Shown here in pieces: positions 54,198 through 63,236 of a stretch of 64,000 nt of DNA (position 1 is the stretch's first letter; each line of letters opens with the position of its first letter). The DNA is taken from positions 1 through 64,000 of the forward strand of contig NZ_FCOE02000013.1 of NCBI RefSeq assembly GCF_001544915.2. The letters are read 5' to 3'. Made by a program: the position numbers and the translations under genes. Origin of the DNA: Caballeronia pedi (GTDB lineage: Bacteria; Pseudomonadota; Gammaproteobacteria; Burkholderiales; Burkholderiaceae). The notes under the pieces are model-generated. The model saw only the letters and a program-made list of their open reading frames with translations, did no database searches and had not been told where the DNA came from.

Positions 54198-55667
54198 CTA
54201 TGCCTTATCCTCAAGACCTGCAGGCGCGAATTTCGCAAGAGCTCTGTCAAATGCGCGAGGGCGAAGTCCGAGGTTCTCTCGTTGTTCCTTTCGCAATACG
54301 GCACGCCTTACCAGTGAACCGCCGATGAATCTGAAGGGTTCAGCCGGGAATGTTTTCGTCTCGCGGCCCACGAGGGGGCAGGTACTCCACTCGTCTTTTT
54401 TCCCAAGCGCAAGGCTGGCAAGAACTTTGCCCCCTATCCGGCTCGGGCCTACGCCATTCCCGCTCCACCCGATGCCATAGTGAATATTTTGCGTGCCGGC
54501 GAGCGTTCCGAACACAGGAAGGCTGTCATATGTTCTGTCGATCGGTCCGGCCCACGCATGCGAGATACGAACATCCTCAAGCATGGGATACGTGCGGAGA
54601 AAATCACGGTACGCCAACTCGCGGCTCTCTTCATCGTAGCTGAACCGTTTTCCAATGGACGTCCCGTATTCGATTGCACCAGATCCTTTACCGAAAGCGA
54701 TGCGACCATCTCGCGTCGTCCGGTAATAGTCCACCATCAATTGCGAATCGGTAATCGACTCTCCTCCCGTCCAGCCGATTTGTGCGAGCCTGTCCGGAAT
54801 CGGTTCGGTAACCACAATAGAACTGTTGACTGGGACAATCAGTCTCGAAAGTTCGGGAATCGCCGCAGCCCATGCGTTCGTGGCAAGTACTACGGCTGTC
54901 GCGCGAACTGCACCATCGTCGGTACTGATTGTGCTCGGCCTGCCACGACTGAAATCCCGAACCTTCGTATTTTCGAAGATACGAATTCCCGCCGCGAGTG
55001 CAACATTTCTCATGCCCTTGATAAGGGCAGCCGGTTGCACCGTTGCATTGCTGCGTTCGAAAACCCCCGCCCGATGCACCGCAGACCCCGTCCGGCAAAC
55101 GATCTCTTGCGGCGATAGGGCCTCAAAAGGCCGCGCGCCAAGTTTCGCGCACGCCTCGACCGTTTCTCGCCACGAGTCGAGTTGTGCCTCGGTTGTCGCC
55201 GTCCAAAGCCATCCAGACTGGCGGAAATGCGCATCGATTTGATTCAACTCGCAGAACAAGCGAATTTCATCAATGGCCTGCTCGGACGACTTCGCCAAGA
55301 ACAGGGCGTCCTCTGCATCGCAGAAGGACAGCAATGATGCGATCTTCGGCCACCAAGACATGACGAAGCCACCATTTCGGCCCGACGCGCCACCCCCGCA
55401 GACATCCTGCTCAAGCACCACCACGTTAGAGCCCGGCGCAGCTTTCTTGATTTCCAGCGCCGTCCACAATCCGACAAAACCACCACCAATCACCGCGACG
55501 TCCGCAGTTGTCGAGCCTGTCAACGGGCTGCACGCCTCCAGAGGCCAGCCGGCATCTTGCATCCAGAAACTCCGAAGCAGGTGCTTTGAGGCATTTACGG
55601 TCGGCAACGTTCGCGGATACATTACCTGTGCTGTATCTGCGGGCGCGTATTTGTTTCTCACATCCAT
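54198..55667 (-). CDS. FAD-dependent amine/D-amino-acid oxidoreductase (DAO family)
   Basis: A 489-residue flavoprotein closely related in layout to 5661-7061. The FAD loop is VAVIGGGFVGLWTALEIKK and the next block GGGASGRNGGFVMSWW. C-terminal FAD contacts are in GIGWSGNGVGPSRIGGK. I start at MDVRNKYA, six bases after GGAG. It lies after hydantoinase B (110-base gap) and before a cupin gene. If the hydantoinase releases an N-methyl amino acid such as sarcosine, this enzyme could oxidise it. The electron acceptor is unknown. Confidence 0.88.
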   Translation of the reverse strand: MDVRNKYAPADTAQVMYPRTLPTVNASKHLLRSFWMQDAGWPLEACSPLTGSTTADVAVIGGGFVGLWTALEIKKAAPGSNVVVLEQDVCGGGASGRNGGFVMSWWPKIASLLSFCDAEDALFLAKSSEQAIDEIRLFCELNQIDAHFRQSGWLWTATTEAQLDSWRETVEACAKLGARPFEALSPQEIVCRTGSAVHRAGVFERSNATVQPAALIKGMRNVALAAGIRIFENTKVRDFSRGRPSTISTDDGAVRATAVVLATNAWAAAIPELSRLIVPVNSSIVVTEPIPDRLAQIGWTGGESITDSQLMVDYYRTTRDGRIAFGKGSGAIEYGTSIGKRFSYDEESRELAYRDFLRTYPMLEDVRISHAWAGPIDRTYDSLPVFGTLAGTQNIHYGIGWSGNGVGPSRIGGKVLASLALGKKDEWSTCPLVGRETKTFPAEPFRFIGGSLVRRAVLRKEQRENLGLRPRAFDRALAKFAPAGLEDKA

Positions 55668-55776
55668 TGGACACTCCACCTTAGCCGTTCACAATGCGCG
55701 CCGGCGGGAGCGAACGCCGAAACGCGAGAAAGGGCAAGGGATGACCGCGGTTGCGTCGCAGTCATCCGATACGCGA

Positions 55777-57570
55777 TCAACCAACGGCCGCCTGACGCAG
55801 TCTCGCGGTTGCCGCCTCGTCCACTGTCATCGAGCTCGCATCGATGACCACACCGTAGTGCGCTTTTGCCGATTCGACCGAAATGTAGTCATCCTTGACG
55901 TCGTTCAAGACGCGCTCCACGGATCGCGTGAGTGGGTTGCCCCATCCGCCGCCGCCGGTCGTCTCGAACATAAAAGTTTCGCCGGGCGCAAACTTGTGCG
56001 CGGAGAGAAGCGGATTTTTCCATTGCCCGTTCTCGTCCAGGCCACCGATGACTTCGGTTTTCCCGTCGGGTCCGATCTTGGTGCCGCGCTGTACCGCGCT
56101 GCGCGTGCCACCGTTTGCACCGGGGCTTCCTTCGATTGTCCGCGACGTTTCCATGCTGAGCTCGCCGTCGCCCAGAAAGCGAACCTTGAAGACGGCGCCT
56201 AGGCCACCCCGATTGCGTCCCGCGCCAGCCGAATCCCGGCGCAACTCGAACGACTCGTAGCGAATCGGGAATAGCAGTTCAGCGGTCTCCGCGGGCATGT
56301 TCATGCAATTGCCGAGCGGGTCCATCGTAACGCTCATGCCGTCGTCATAGGGCGTGCCGCCCCAGCCACCAGCGGGCAGGTCCGAGAACACGTCGACCAG
56401 TCCGTTCTGGTCCTTGACGGAAGCAACAAACCAGTTGCTGTCCGAGCAGGTCGAGGCCGTGATGCGATTCGGAATCGCTTTGCCAAGGGCTTGCCAGATG
56501 GCACTTGTGATCTTGGACGAGGTCAGCGTCGTGCAGCCGATGGTGGGCGCCGGCCACTTCGCATTAAGCCAGCAATTGTCAGGCAGGCGAATGCTAATCG
56601 GATTGAACATCCCTGCGTTGGCCGGGGCACTGGGCGCGAGGAAGAATTGCAGCGAGTAGTAGACTGCCGAGGACGTATTGGCAAACGGGGAGTTGATTGC
56701 GCCCGCGCAAATCGGATCGGTTCCTTCAAAGTCGACCGTGATGTTCGAACCCGACACCTCGACCCTCACCTGTAACCTGACCGGCTTACCCGAAATGCCG
56801 TCCGTGTCGGCGTAGTCGAATGCTTCGTAGACGCCGTCGGGAATCGCGTCGATGCTCTTGCGCACAATGCGCTCGGTGTACGCGATGAGATCCTGCATTG
56901 CCGATTTGACAGTATCGATTCCATATCGCTTCGCTGCGCGATGGAATTCGAGTTCCGCTGCGCGAAGCGCGCCGACGTGCGCCTGTAGGTCACCCCGAAC
57001 GAAGTGCGGCGTCCGAGTGTTATTGATGATCAGGCTCAGAAGGCCTTTGTTCACGACACCTCGTTCGTAAATCTTCATCGGCGGAATGCGCAGACCTTCT
57101 CCCGCGATGTGCGTCCCAGAGAATGCCTGTCCGCCGGCTGCCCCGCCACCCAGATCCATCCAATGTCCGCGGCTCACCGCGAAGCCCATCAACTCGGCCT
57201 CGTGGAAGATCGGCATAACGAACGTGATGTCATTGATGTGCGTCCCGCCGCGGTAGGGGTCGTTCAGGACGAGAACGTCGCCTTCATTCAGATTTTCGTA
57301 GCCGATTTCCTCGACTGCCGCTTCTGCGGAGAACGCCATTGCGGCCAAGTGAACTGGGCAATTCGCCGCCTGCGCCACCAGTTTCAGGTCTGCTGTGTAG
57401 ACAGCGTTCGAGAAATCGAGCATATCGGCGAGAATGGGCGAGAATGACGAGCGTTGCAGCACCGAGGTCATGCGCTCGCACGCATAGTTGAACACGTTGC
57501 GCAAAACCTCGAAAGTGACCGGGTCAACCTTGCGCCCGGCACCCGCAGCGGGAATCTTCATGTCGTTCAT
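55777..57570 (-). CDS. hyuB: Hydantoinase B/oxoprolinase family protein
   Basis: A 597-residue protein of the HyuB family. Recognisable parts are KVDPVTFEVLRNVFNYACER, EGDVLVLNDPYRGGTHINDI and SRGHWMDLGG. With HyuA it forms ATP-dependent hydrolases that open N-methylhydantoin, 5-oxoproline or hydantoins, and the family also contains acetone carboxylase subunits. It starts 24 bases after hyuA, with GGAGACAAAG upstream. Which ring is opened cannot be told from sequence. Confidence 0.92.
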   Translation of the reverse strand: MNDMKIPAAGAGRKVDPVTFEVLRNVFNYACERMTSVLQRSSFSPILADMLDFSNAVYTADLKLVAQAANCPVHLAAMAFSAEAAVEEIGYENLNEGDVLVLNDPYRGGTHINDITFVMPIFHEAELMGFAVSRGHWMDLGGGAAGGQAFSGTHIAGEGLRIPPMKIYERGVVNKGLLSLIINNTRTPHFVRGDLQAHVGALRAAELEFHRAAKRYGIDTVKSAMQDLIAYTERIVRKSIDAIPDGVYEAFDYADTDGISGKPVRLQVRVEVSGSNITVDFEGTDPICAGAINSPFANTSSAVYYSLQFFLAPSAPANAGMFNPISIRLPDNCWLNAKWPAPTIGCTTLTSSKITSAIWQALGKAIPNRITASTCSDSNWFVASVKDQNGLVDVFSDLPAGGWGGTPYDDGMSVTMDPLGNCMNMPAETAELLFPIRYESFELRRDSAGAGRNRGGLGAVFKVRFLGDGELSMETSRTIEGSPGANGGTRSAVQRGTKIGPDGKTEVIGGLDENGQWKNPLLSAHKFAPGETFMFETTGGGGWGNPLTRSVERVLNDVKDDYISVESAKAHYGVVIDASSMTVDEAATARLRQAAVG

Positions 57571-57594
57571 CTTTGTCTCCAGATCGTATCGGTT

Positions 57595-59676
57595 TCAGTG
57601 GCTATCAACGAGCGCATGTTCCGTGCTGTACTCGTCCAGTTCGGCCTCGGTTTCCACGCTGATCACCAGATTGTTGGTCCCGTCGACCCGCGCGCTGCAA
57701 CCGGGAGGAATCACGGTGCATGAGTCCTCGTATTCGATGATTGCAGGACCGTCGAGCGACGCGCCTGGCGTCAGGGTCTGCCCGCTGTAGACTTGGGTAT
57801 TGACCCACTTTCCGGAGAAGTAGACCGGGCGCGCACCTGCTGCGCTCGCCTTTTTGTTCGCCTGATCGATCGCCTGCTTTTCCATGGGCGGATGGGGAAC
57901 AGCGCCAATCGCCTTGATCCCGAGGGAAACAATCGCCACGTCGAAATCATCGGAGCTGACGCCATGCTCACGTCGATGCTCGTGATGGAACCCCGAAACG
58001 ATACCGGCGCGATGAGAGTCATCCAACTTGCCACCGGGAATCGGTGTATCGACTTCATAGGTTTGACCGATATAGCGCATCTGTGCACTGCGCTCGATGA
58101 CGACATCGCCGGGACTCACGCCGTCGGCGGCGAGGAGAGCCCGGCCTCGTGCCTCTAGCTGTTCGTAAAGACGCGTGATCGTCTGCATGTCTACGCCGCT
58201 CACTGGTGCGTAGAAGAATTCTTCGAGATCGTGACGGATATCCATGCACGTCGCGCCGAACGCCGACGCTACGCCGGCATATGGCGGCACGACCACAGTC
58301 GGAATATTCATCGCCTGAGCCACGAAGCAGGCGTGCATCGGACCCGCGCCACCGAAACTCGCAATCGCGAAATCACGTGGGTCCCGGCCTCGCGAGAGCA
58401 CCACCATCTTGACCGCCTGGCCCATGTTCTCGCAGGCGATGCGAATCATCCCCTCGGCCGTGTCGAGCAAGGAAAGTCCAATGGTGTCTGCGATGGGCTG
58501 CAATGCGCGCTTAGCAGCTTCAACATCCAGTTCCATCTTGCCGCCGAGCGTGGGCTGGATGCGGCCCAGGATCAGATTGGCATCCGTGATGGTTGCCTTG
58601 GTGCCGCCGAGACCGTAGCAAGCCGGACCAGGCTCGGAACCCGCGCTGGCAGGACCCACGCGCAGGGAGCCGCCATCGTCGATCCAGGCGATCGACCCAC
58701 CGCCCGCACCTACGCTGTGGATGTCAAGCATGGGAACGACGATGGGAATTTCCCATTCAAGCTCGTAATTGCGGGTAACTAGTCCCGTGCCGTTCTCGAC
58801 AATGGAAGCATCGTAGCTCGTGCCGCCGAGATCCGTGTGAATCAGTCGCTCATGCTCGCATGTTTGGCTCAAATACGCCGCATAGGAAACACCGCCCGCC
58901 GGTCCCGATTCAATTAGCTCCTCGGGGTGGTCCTTCGCCAGAGCCACGCCCATCACCCCCCCGTTACTCTTGAGCGTCAGAAGCGCGCCAGTGAATCCGC
59001 GATTTGCGAATTGCTCAGCCAGACGGTCGAAGTAGCTCTTCATGACCGGCAGGACCGCGGCTCGGACTGCGGTGGTGGTAAAGCGACCATGCTCGCGAAA
59101 CACGGGACGCGTTTCAGCCGAGAGGACTACTTGGCAATTCTGCGCATGCTCGGTCAGGATGTCGCGCATCTGCCGTTCGTGAGCCGGATTCGCGTACGAG
59201 TTTATAAATCCGACGGCGACCGCCTGCAGTCCAAGTTGATGGATATCTTTGGCGATTTCGACGGCCCGAGCGGTGTCGAGCGGAGTGACGACATCGCCGT
59301 GCGCACCCATGCGTTCCGTAAGCGTGAAGCGAAAACGACGCGGGATGATGGGACGCGGTTTTTTCTGGTACGGGTCGTATAGCGACTGGCGATGCTGACG
59401 GCCAATCTCGATGGTATCGCGAAACCCATCAGTCGTGACCAATGCGACGTCCGGAAACGAGCGTTCCAAAAGCGCGTTCGTGGCCGTTGTCGTGCCGTGC
59501 ATGAAGTGCGAAATCTCGCCAAACGGGATATTCGCCTTCTCCACGGCATTCACAACGCCTTCGGACCGGTCACGCCTTGTCGTCAGAACCTTGGCTGTTC
59601 TCCGTTCCCCCGTTTTCACGTTCCAGGCGAACAGGTCGGTAAACGTACCCCCTACATCAACGCCAACACGCCACAT
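57595..59676 (-). CDS. hyuA: Hydantoinase A/oxoprolinase family protein
   Basis: A 693-residue ATP-binding subunit. The N-terminus VGVDVGGTFTDLFAWN is the phosphate-binding loop of the actin-like ATPase fold. FMHGTTTATNALLER follows, and LIHTDLGGTSYDASIV and GAGGGSIAWIDDGG are later nucleotide-binding segments. Length is normal for the family. It works with HyuB in ATP-driven opening of cyclic amides. The XRE-cupin gene lies just upstream on the same strand, about 70 bases away, so all three may share a transcript. Confidence 0.93.
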   Translation of the reverse strand: MWRVGVDVGGTFTDLFAWNVKTGERRTAKVLTTRRDRSEGVVNAVEKANIPFGEISHFMHGTTTATNALLERSFPDVALVTTDGFRDTIEIGRQHRQSLYDPYQKKPRPIIPRRFRFTLTERMGAHGDVVTPLDTARAVEIAKDIHQLGLQAVAVGFINSYANPAHERQMRDILTEHAQNCQVVLSAETRPVFREHGRFTTTAVRAAVLPVMKSYFDRLAEQFANRGFTGALLTLKSNGGVMGVALAKDHPEELIESGPAGGVSYAAYLSQTCEHERLIHTDLGGTSYDASIVENGTGLVTRNYELEWEIPIVVPMLDIHSVGAGGGSIAWIDDGGSLRVGPASAGSEPGPACYGLGGTKATITDANLILGRIQPTLGGKMELDVEAAKRALQPIADTIGLSLLDTAEGMIRIACENMGQAVKMVVLSRGRDPRDFAIASFGGAGPMHACFVAQAMNIPTVVVPPYAGVASAFGATCMDIRHDLEEFFYAPVSGVDMQTITRLYEQLEARGRALLAADGVSPGDVVIERSAQMRYIGQTYEVDTPIPGGKLDDSHRAGIVSGFHHEHRREHGVSSDDFDVAIVSLGIKAIGAVPHPPMEKQAIDQANKKASAAGARPVYFSGKWVNTQVYSGQTLTPGASLDGPAIIEYEDSCTVIPPGCSARVDGTNNLVISVETEAELDEYSTEHALVDSH

Positions 59677-59744
59677 TTCCGTCTCCTTGAAAAACCATTG
59701 CGTTTTGCACAGTGGTCCACCGGAGTCGGGGTAGCATTCGCCGC

Positions 59745-60374
59745 CTAGTATGACGGTGGCGTGATGACCCAGATGACAACGGCTTCGACCGATCCAGGAT
59801 TCCTGTATCTGTGCGGGATAGAACTTTTAAAAGAAAAACTGTCCCCTTCTTCCACGGTGAAGTGATCGTCGCCGACCCAGAACTCCAGCGTTCCCGACAG
59901 GACTACGCCAGCCTCATCGCCTTCGTGGCTGTAGGCGACGTCGCCACTTCCCGCGCCCGGTTCAAAGACTGATTTCAACAACTCCAACGGGCCATCCAGA
60001 TTCGGCGAGAGCAGAAAGTCAGTCACGCCGGCTGCAAAGTTCAGCTTTCTCCGTTCCGCCTTTCTGACGACCATCCGCCGCTCCGACGGTTTGCGTGCCG
60101 TCGTTTCGTGAAAGAAGAAATTGATCTTGATATCCAGCGCAGCGCTGATTGCGTTCAGCTCTGTAATCGAAGGCCTGGTCAGCCCGCGCTCCAGCTTGCT
60201 GAGGTAAGCAATCGACCGGTCGATGCGGCTCGCCAGCTCGGCCAGCGTCATCCGTTTCGCCTTGCGCAGACTGCGGACGTCTTCGCCAATCCGATCTTCC
60301 GCACCCTGTTGCGAGACCTCGCCGTCGTCCTCATGAGCCGCAGCGGCGTCCAAACTGCTTTCTGTGTCCTGCAT
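59745..60374 (-). CDS. XRE-family regulator with C-terminal cupin sensor
   Basis: A 209-residue regulator with a 30-residue acidic N-terminus, an XRE helix-turn-helix (MTLAELASRIDRSIAYLSKL) and a C-terminal cupin (YSHEGDEAGVVLSGTLEF, then VEEGDSFSFKSSIPHRYRNP). It is first in the order regulator-hyuA-hyuB-DAO-cupin and probably controls this operon and itself. Two similar sequences lie directly upstream (60414-60463) and are candidate binding sites. GGAGAG precedes the ATG. Confidence 0.92.
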   Translation of the reverse strand: MQDTESSLDAAAAHEDDGEVSQQGAEDRIGEDVRSLRKAKRMTLAELASRIDRSIAYLSKLERGLTRPSITELNAISAALDIKINFFFHETTARKPSERRMVVRKAERRKLNFAAGVTDFLLSPNLDGPLELLKSVFEPGAGSGDVAYSHEGDEAGVVLSGTLEFWVGDDHFTVEEGDSFSFKSSIPHRYRNPGSVEAVVIWVITPPSY

Positions 60375-60413
60375 ATGCTCTCCATACTACGTCACTCGGA
60401 AAAAAAATCAAAG

Positions 60414-60463
60414 AAATTTTCCTAATGGTAAACGGCACCTAAAAATTTTAACCAATGGCAAAT
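60414..60463 (-). promoter_or_regulatory. Imperfect direct repeats upstream of the XRE-cupin/hyu operon
   Basis: AAATTTTCCTAATGGTAAAC (60414-60433) and AAATTTTAACCAATGGCAAA (60443-60462) share AAATTTT and AATGGYAAA at nearly equal spacing, 29 bases apart. They are in the AT-rich promoter region, 40-90 bases before the regulator's start. That is a natural place for its operators. Function is inferred. Confidence 0.55.
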
Positions 60464-60908
60464 CGAACGTCTCAATCTTACGCCGAAACAATGCCAGCGC
60501 CTGCTGACTCGCCGGTGGTTCTAGCGTCAAGTGGTGGCCGATGGCTCACAACCGCGTCGGCGCTCCACGCGTTGGCCACGGCTTCGTAAACGGGACGTCG
60601 AATATGCTCGCGGCCCGCTCCCATCGGAGAGCTCAGTTCCTTTTCATGTGCCACGTCAAGCATGTCGCCTCAGTTGCAATCCTGATGATGCAGAGTATTT
60701 TTAGCGCAGCGAAGTGCCGCGCACATGGCAGGCCGGCGGCAGAGGAGCCAACTGGCATTGTTCACGCGCTGGACAATCAACGGTCGGAACGGGAGGTGCA
60801 CCGGACGCATTCCGAGCGAAACGCCTTCTTCGCTCGCCCTTTTCTGCAACCGCTTGGTCGATGCCTACCCGACCTCTTTTCAGGAAACAAGACTCAGCTT
60901 TTTCGGGC

Positions 60909-60952
60909 GACACGTCCGGTCCGCCCACGATCAGCCGGTCCCACACGACCGG
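60909..60952 (-). repeat. Imperfect direct repeat, copy 1
   Basis: Shares GACACGTCCGGTCCGCCC, CAGCCG and GGTCCCACACGAC with 61574-61620. Read on the minus strand both copies encode VVWD, a few variable residues and GGPDVSP, so they may derive from the same gene or element end. Confidence 0.6.
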
Positions 60953-61573
60953 GCGCCCTGTGCTATTCAAGCGGCCGCCGACCAAGATCGCCCCCGTTCC
61001 ACTCCAACGGATGACGTCGATCTGCAATCTGCAACTCTAGAAATCCGCATCAGGCCGGCACCTCAACACCTCTATGTAGGAGGTCATGCCGGCCGCCAAT
61101 AGAACCAGCTTCCAGAACAGTTGCTCCGACGCGCCGCGCGCCGAGCTCGCTCAAAGCGACTTCCACCGGCGTGCGCCCTTCGAGCAACGGGTGCACCGTA
61201 TTCAGAAACTCCCGCGCGTCACCCTGTCGTCCCACACATAGGGTGCGGTCGCGACGATCCGTGGGAGCCGCTCGGTCCTTTCAGACTCGTCGCGACTGAG
61301 CTTGTCTCGGTGGCGACACGCCTGAGGAAACGGTCTCGAGGATGTTCGAAGAGACGTGGGCCGAATTCAGCGAAGGGGCACGCATCGTGGACTACCTGTC
61401 GGTCCTCGTGGCGCGCCGCGTGCGCGACAACCTGCGCAATTCCAAAGATGAGGTTCATTGACGGCCGGTACGGACGTACGGGCCTGTATCGACGCGCACC
61501 CTGAAGCCGCTGGAACACGATCTTTATGGTATCGGGCTGCTTCGGTGGCGCGACACGGCTCAACTTGTTCGGT

Positions 61574-61620
61574 GACACGTCCGGTCCGCCCGCGAACAGC
61601 CGCTGGTCCCACACGACAGG
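61574..61620 (-). repeat. Imperfect direct repeat, copy 2
   Basis: See 60909-60952. This copy has two more bases in the middle (CAGCCGCTGGTCCC). The surrounding bases show only weak further similarity. Confidence 0.6.
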
Positions 61621-61780
61621 CTGCGGCGCCGAGACGACTAGACGTCCGGCATCCGGGTGTGCCGGGTTCACCACGGCATTGCATTCCGCCCGCGCCACGA
61701 CCGACGGGACCACCAACACCGCTGATCTCCCCTCCTCGATCCACTTGTCGCCGAAACGGTGCGCGACACGGACGCCCCTT

Positions 61781-61816
61781 CCATGCCTGATAATTCGTAT
61801 TATCAGGCATGGTTTT
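61781..61816 (+). terminator. 14-bp perfect hairpin followed by TTTT (orphan terminator or recombination-type site)
   Basis: CCATGCCTGATAAT (61781-61794) and ATTATCAGGCATGG (61799-61812) flank TCGT, with TTTTAAT after it. On the plus strand this is a textbook terminator, yet no plus-strand gene precedes it. The centre, GATAA-TTCGTA-TTATC, also recalls the arrangement of Xer recombination sites. Which is correct is open. Confidence 0.55.
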
Positions 61817-62354
61817 AATGTCTCGCTGGTGTCCGGGTCGGCGCAGAAAGCGCATCAAGCAATCGTCGGCTCAGCTCGCTGACGCGTTCAAAACACAGCT
61901 ATTTAGATAACTCTCAGTTTCTTAATAGCCGCATTCCTGCGAAAAACTTGCGTTCATAAAACGCGATTGTCATCGCCGGACCGGAGTCCTGCTTGTCCGA
62001 CCTGCCGAGCGCAGAAAACTGACCGCGCTGGGCCCGCGGTACGCCCGTCAGTCCTCGTGCAGATCGGTTCGACTCTTCCTGCCGAATAAACCGACAAAGC
62101 CGGTCCGCGGCAAGATCGCCCGCTTCCAGTTGGTCAACCGGGCTGCAGGTGAAGCGTGCCGACCTAGCGGACGCGCTTCGAAAACTCACCTTATCGTCCA
62201 CGACCTTTTACACAAATAGCATAGTGAGCTTATTATAAATAGTCCTATGCAAAGTCGAGAATGCCGTTGACTTCTCACTGGAAGGTTCGCGCGCTTAGCG
62301 AATGTCTAGGGCGGCAATGGCAAGGCTCTCAGGTGGACGCGATGCTGCCAGTTG

Positions 62355-62678
62355 CTATCGGTCCTGGCGAGTGTCCCACACCCGCAAAATAGCAATCGTG
62401 CTCGGTTCTTCAGCGTAAGCGGGTAGGACTTCGTAATGCAACTCGTATCGACCTGCGAGGCAGACCCAGCGGTGCACTTCTCGCGCCGGCGGCCCGTCAT
62501 AACCGTCAAGCTCTTCCCCGAGACGATGGAAATGATCTTGTCCTAGGCGCTCCGCTTCGTCGAACAGCGCGTTGACGATCCGACGCGCCGTCGCGCCATC
62601 ATTGAATTTCTTTACGTGTTCAACGATCAGCGCCATGTCGGACATCGCTTTACTGGTCGGAAGTACTTTAACGGTCAC
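62355..62678 (-). CDS. RelE/ParE-like toxin
   Basis: A 107-residue protein with the size and fold pattern of the RelE/ParE superfamily: VKVLPTSKAMSDMALIVEHV at the start and a C-terminal beta hairpin (RWVCLAGRYELHYEVLP, then TIAILRVWDTRQDR). Members block translation by cutting mRNA or poison DNA gyrase. The start is a GTG that overlaps the antitoxin's TGA, typical of a coupled toxin-antitoxin operon. The frame is open upstream inside the antitoxin gene. The family assignment rests on context and general pattern. Confidence 0.78.
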   Translation of the reverse strand: MTVKVLPTSKAMSDMALIVEHVKKFNDGATARRIVNALFDEAERLGQDHFHRLGEELDGYDGPPAREVHRWVCLAGRYELHYEVLPAYAEEPSTIAILRVWDTRQDR

Positions 62679-62944
62679 GCTTTGGGCACCGGTCGTTCTT
62701 CGTCCGTTCCAATACTGTTGGCCCAAGCGCGGGCTTGTTCCATTGATACCATTCGTCCGGCGCTTACGTCGTCTAAACCTTCTTGAATCAAACGGCGCTT
62801 CTCCGCTTCACGTGCAAGAAACTGAACTAATGCTTTCTTGATGATCCATTGACGAGGTCGCTCGAGCAACTCAGACAGGGCATCCACTTCCTGAGCCAAC
62901 TCAATCGGCACCTGCGCCGTCAGCGTGCGAGTCTCGGCAACCAT
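62675..62944 (-). CDS. Ribbon-helix-helix antitoxin (CopG family)
   Basis: An 89-residue protein. Residues about 6-50 fit a ribbon-helix-helix DNA-binding fold (RTLTAQVPIELAQEVDAL, then RPRQWIIKKALVQFLAREA). The C-terminal tail would wrap and neutralise the toxin. GAGG lies 9 bases before the ATG. It precedes the toxin gene and overlaps it. A 7-bp inverted repeat upstream (62977-62993) is a candidate operator. Confidence 0.83.
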   Translation of the reverse strand: MVAETRTLTAQVPIELAQEVDALSELLERPRQWIIKKALVQFLAREAEKRRLIQEGLDDVSAGRMVSMEQARAWANSIGTDEERPVPKA

Positions 62945-62976
62945 GATCTGGCCTCAATTATCATCAACAATAGGAT

Positions 62977-62993
62977 TTATTGTAAAACAATAA
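62977..62993 (-). promoter_or_regulatory. Probable operator/promoter of the toxin-antitoxin pair
   Basis: TTATTGT-AAA-ACAATAA is a perfect 7-bp inverted repeat. On the minus strand it overlaps a TTTACA box that lies 18 bases before GATAAT, a fair sigma-70 promoter for the antitoxin. Autorepression there would be typical for a ribbon-helix-helix antitoxin. Confidence 0.55.
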
Positions 62994-63236
62994 TCTGTAG
63001 GTTGCACGGGCGACCGCATCGTCGGAGTTAGGTCGGATGTAACCCTCACCTTGTCGAATTTGACGAAACTAACATGATCAACATTTCGTGGATCGCTTAA
63101 TACATGATGCTACTCAGCGATATGGCGACCTTCCGCGCAGCACAAGCGCTTAGCCGGTTGCACCGACGGTGACACACGAGATTATTTCGGATATCATTAT
63201 GTTAGATACTCGTTATAATCAATCTAGGAGCCTGCC

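Larger units (their letters stand above)
60464..62354. other. Decayed 1.9-kb region without a supportable gene
   Basis: Many overlapping GC-rich frames occur here, but none has a recognisable product. It holds a 45-bp imperfect direct repeat (60909-60952 and 61574-61620) and a 14-bp perfect hairpin (61781-61816). A 95-codon minus-strand frame at 61914-62201 is the longest alternative near the right side, and I cannot assign it. The region resembles a graveyard of mobile DNA next to toxin-antitoxin genes. Confidence 0.5.

Noticed and set aside
61914-62201. 95-codon minus-strand frame as a gene
   Set aside because: The only ribosome-like site is too close to the GTG, and the product has no recognisable domain.
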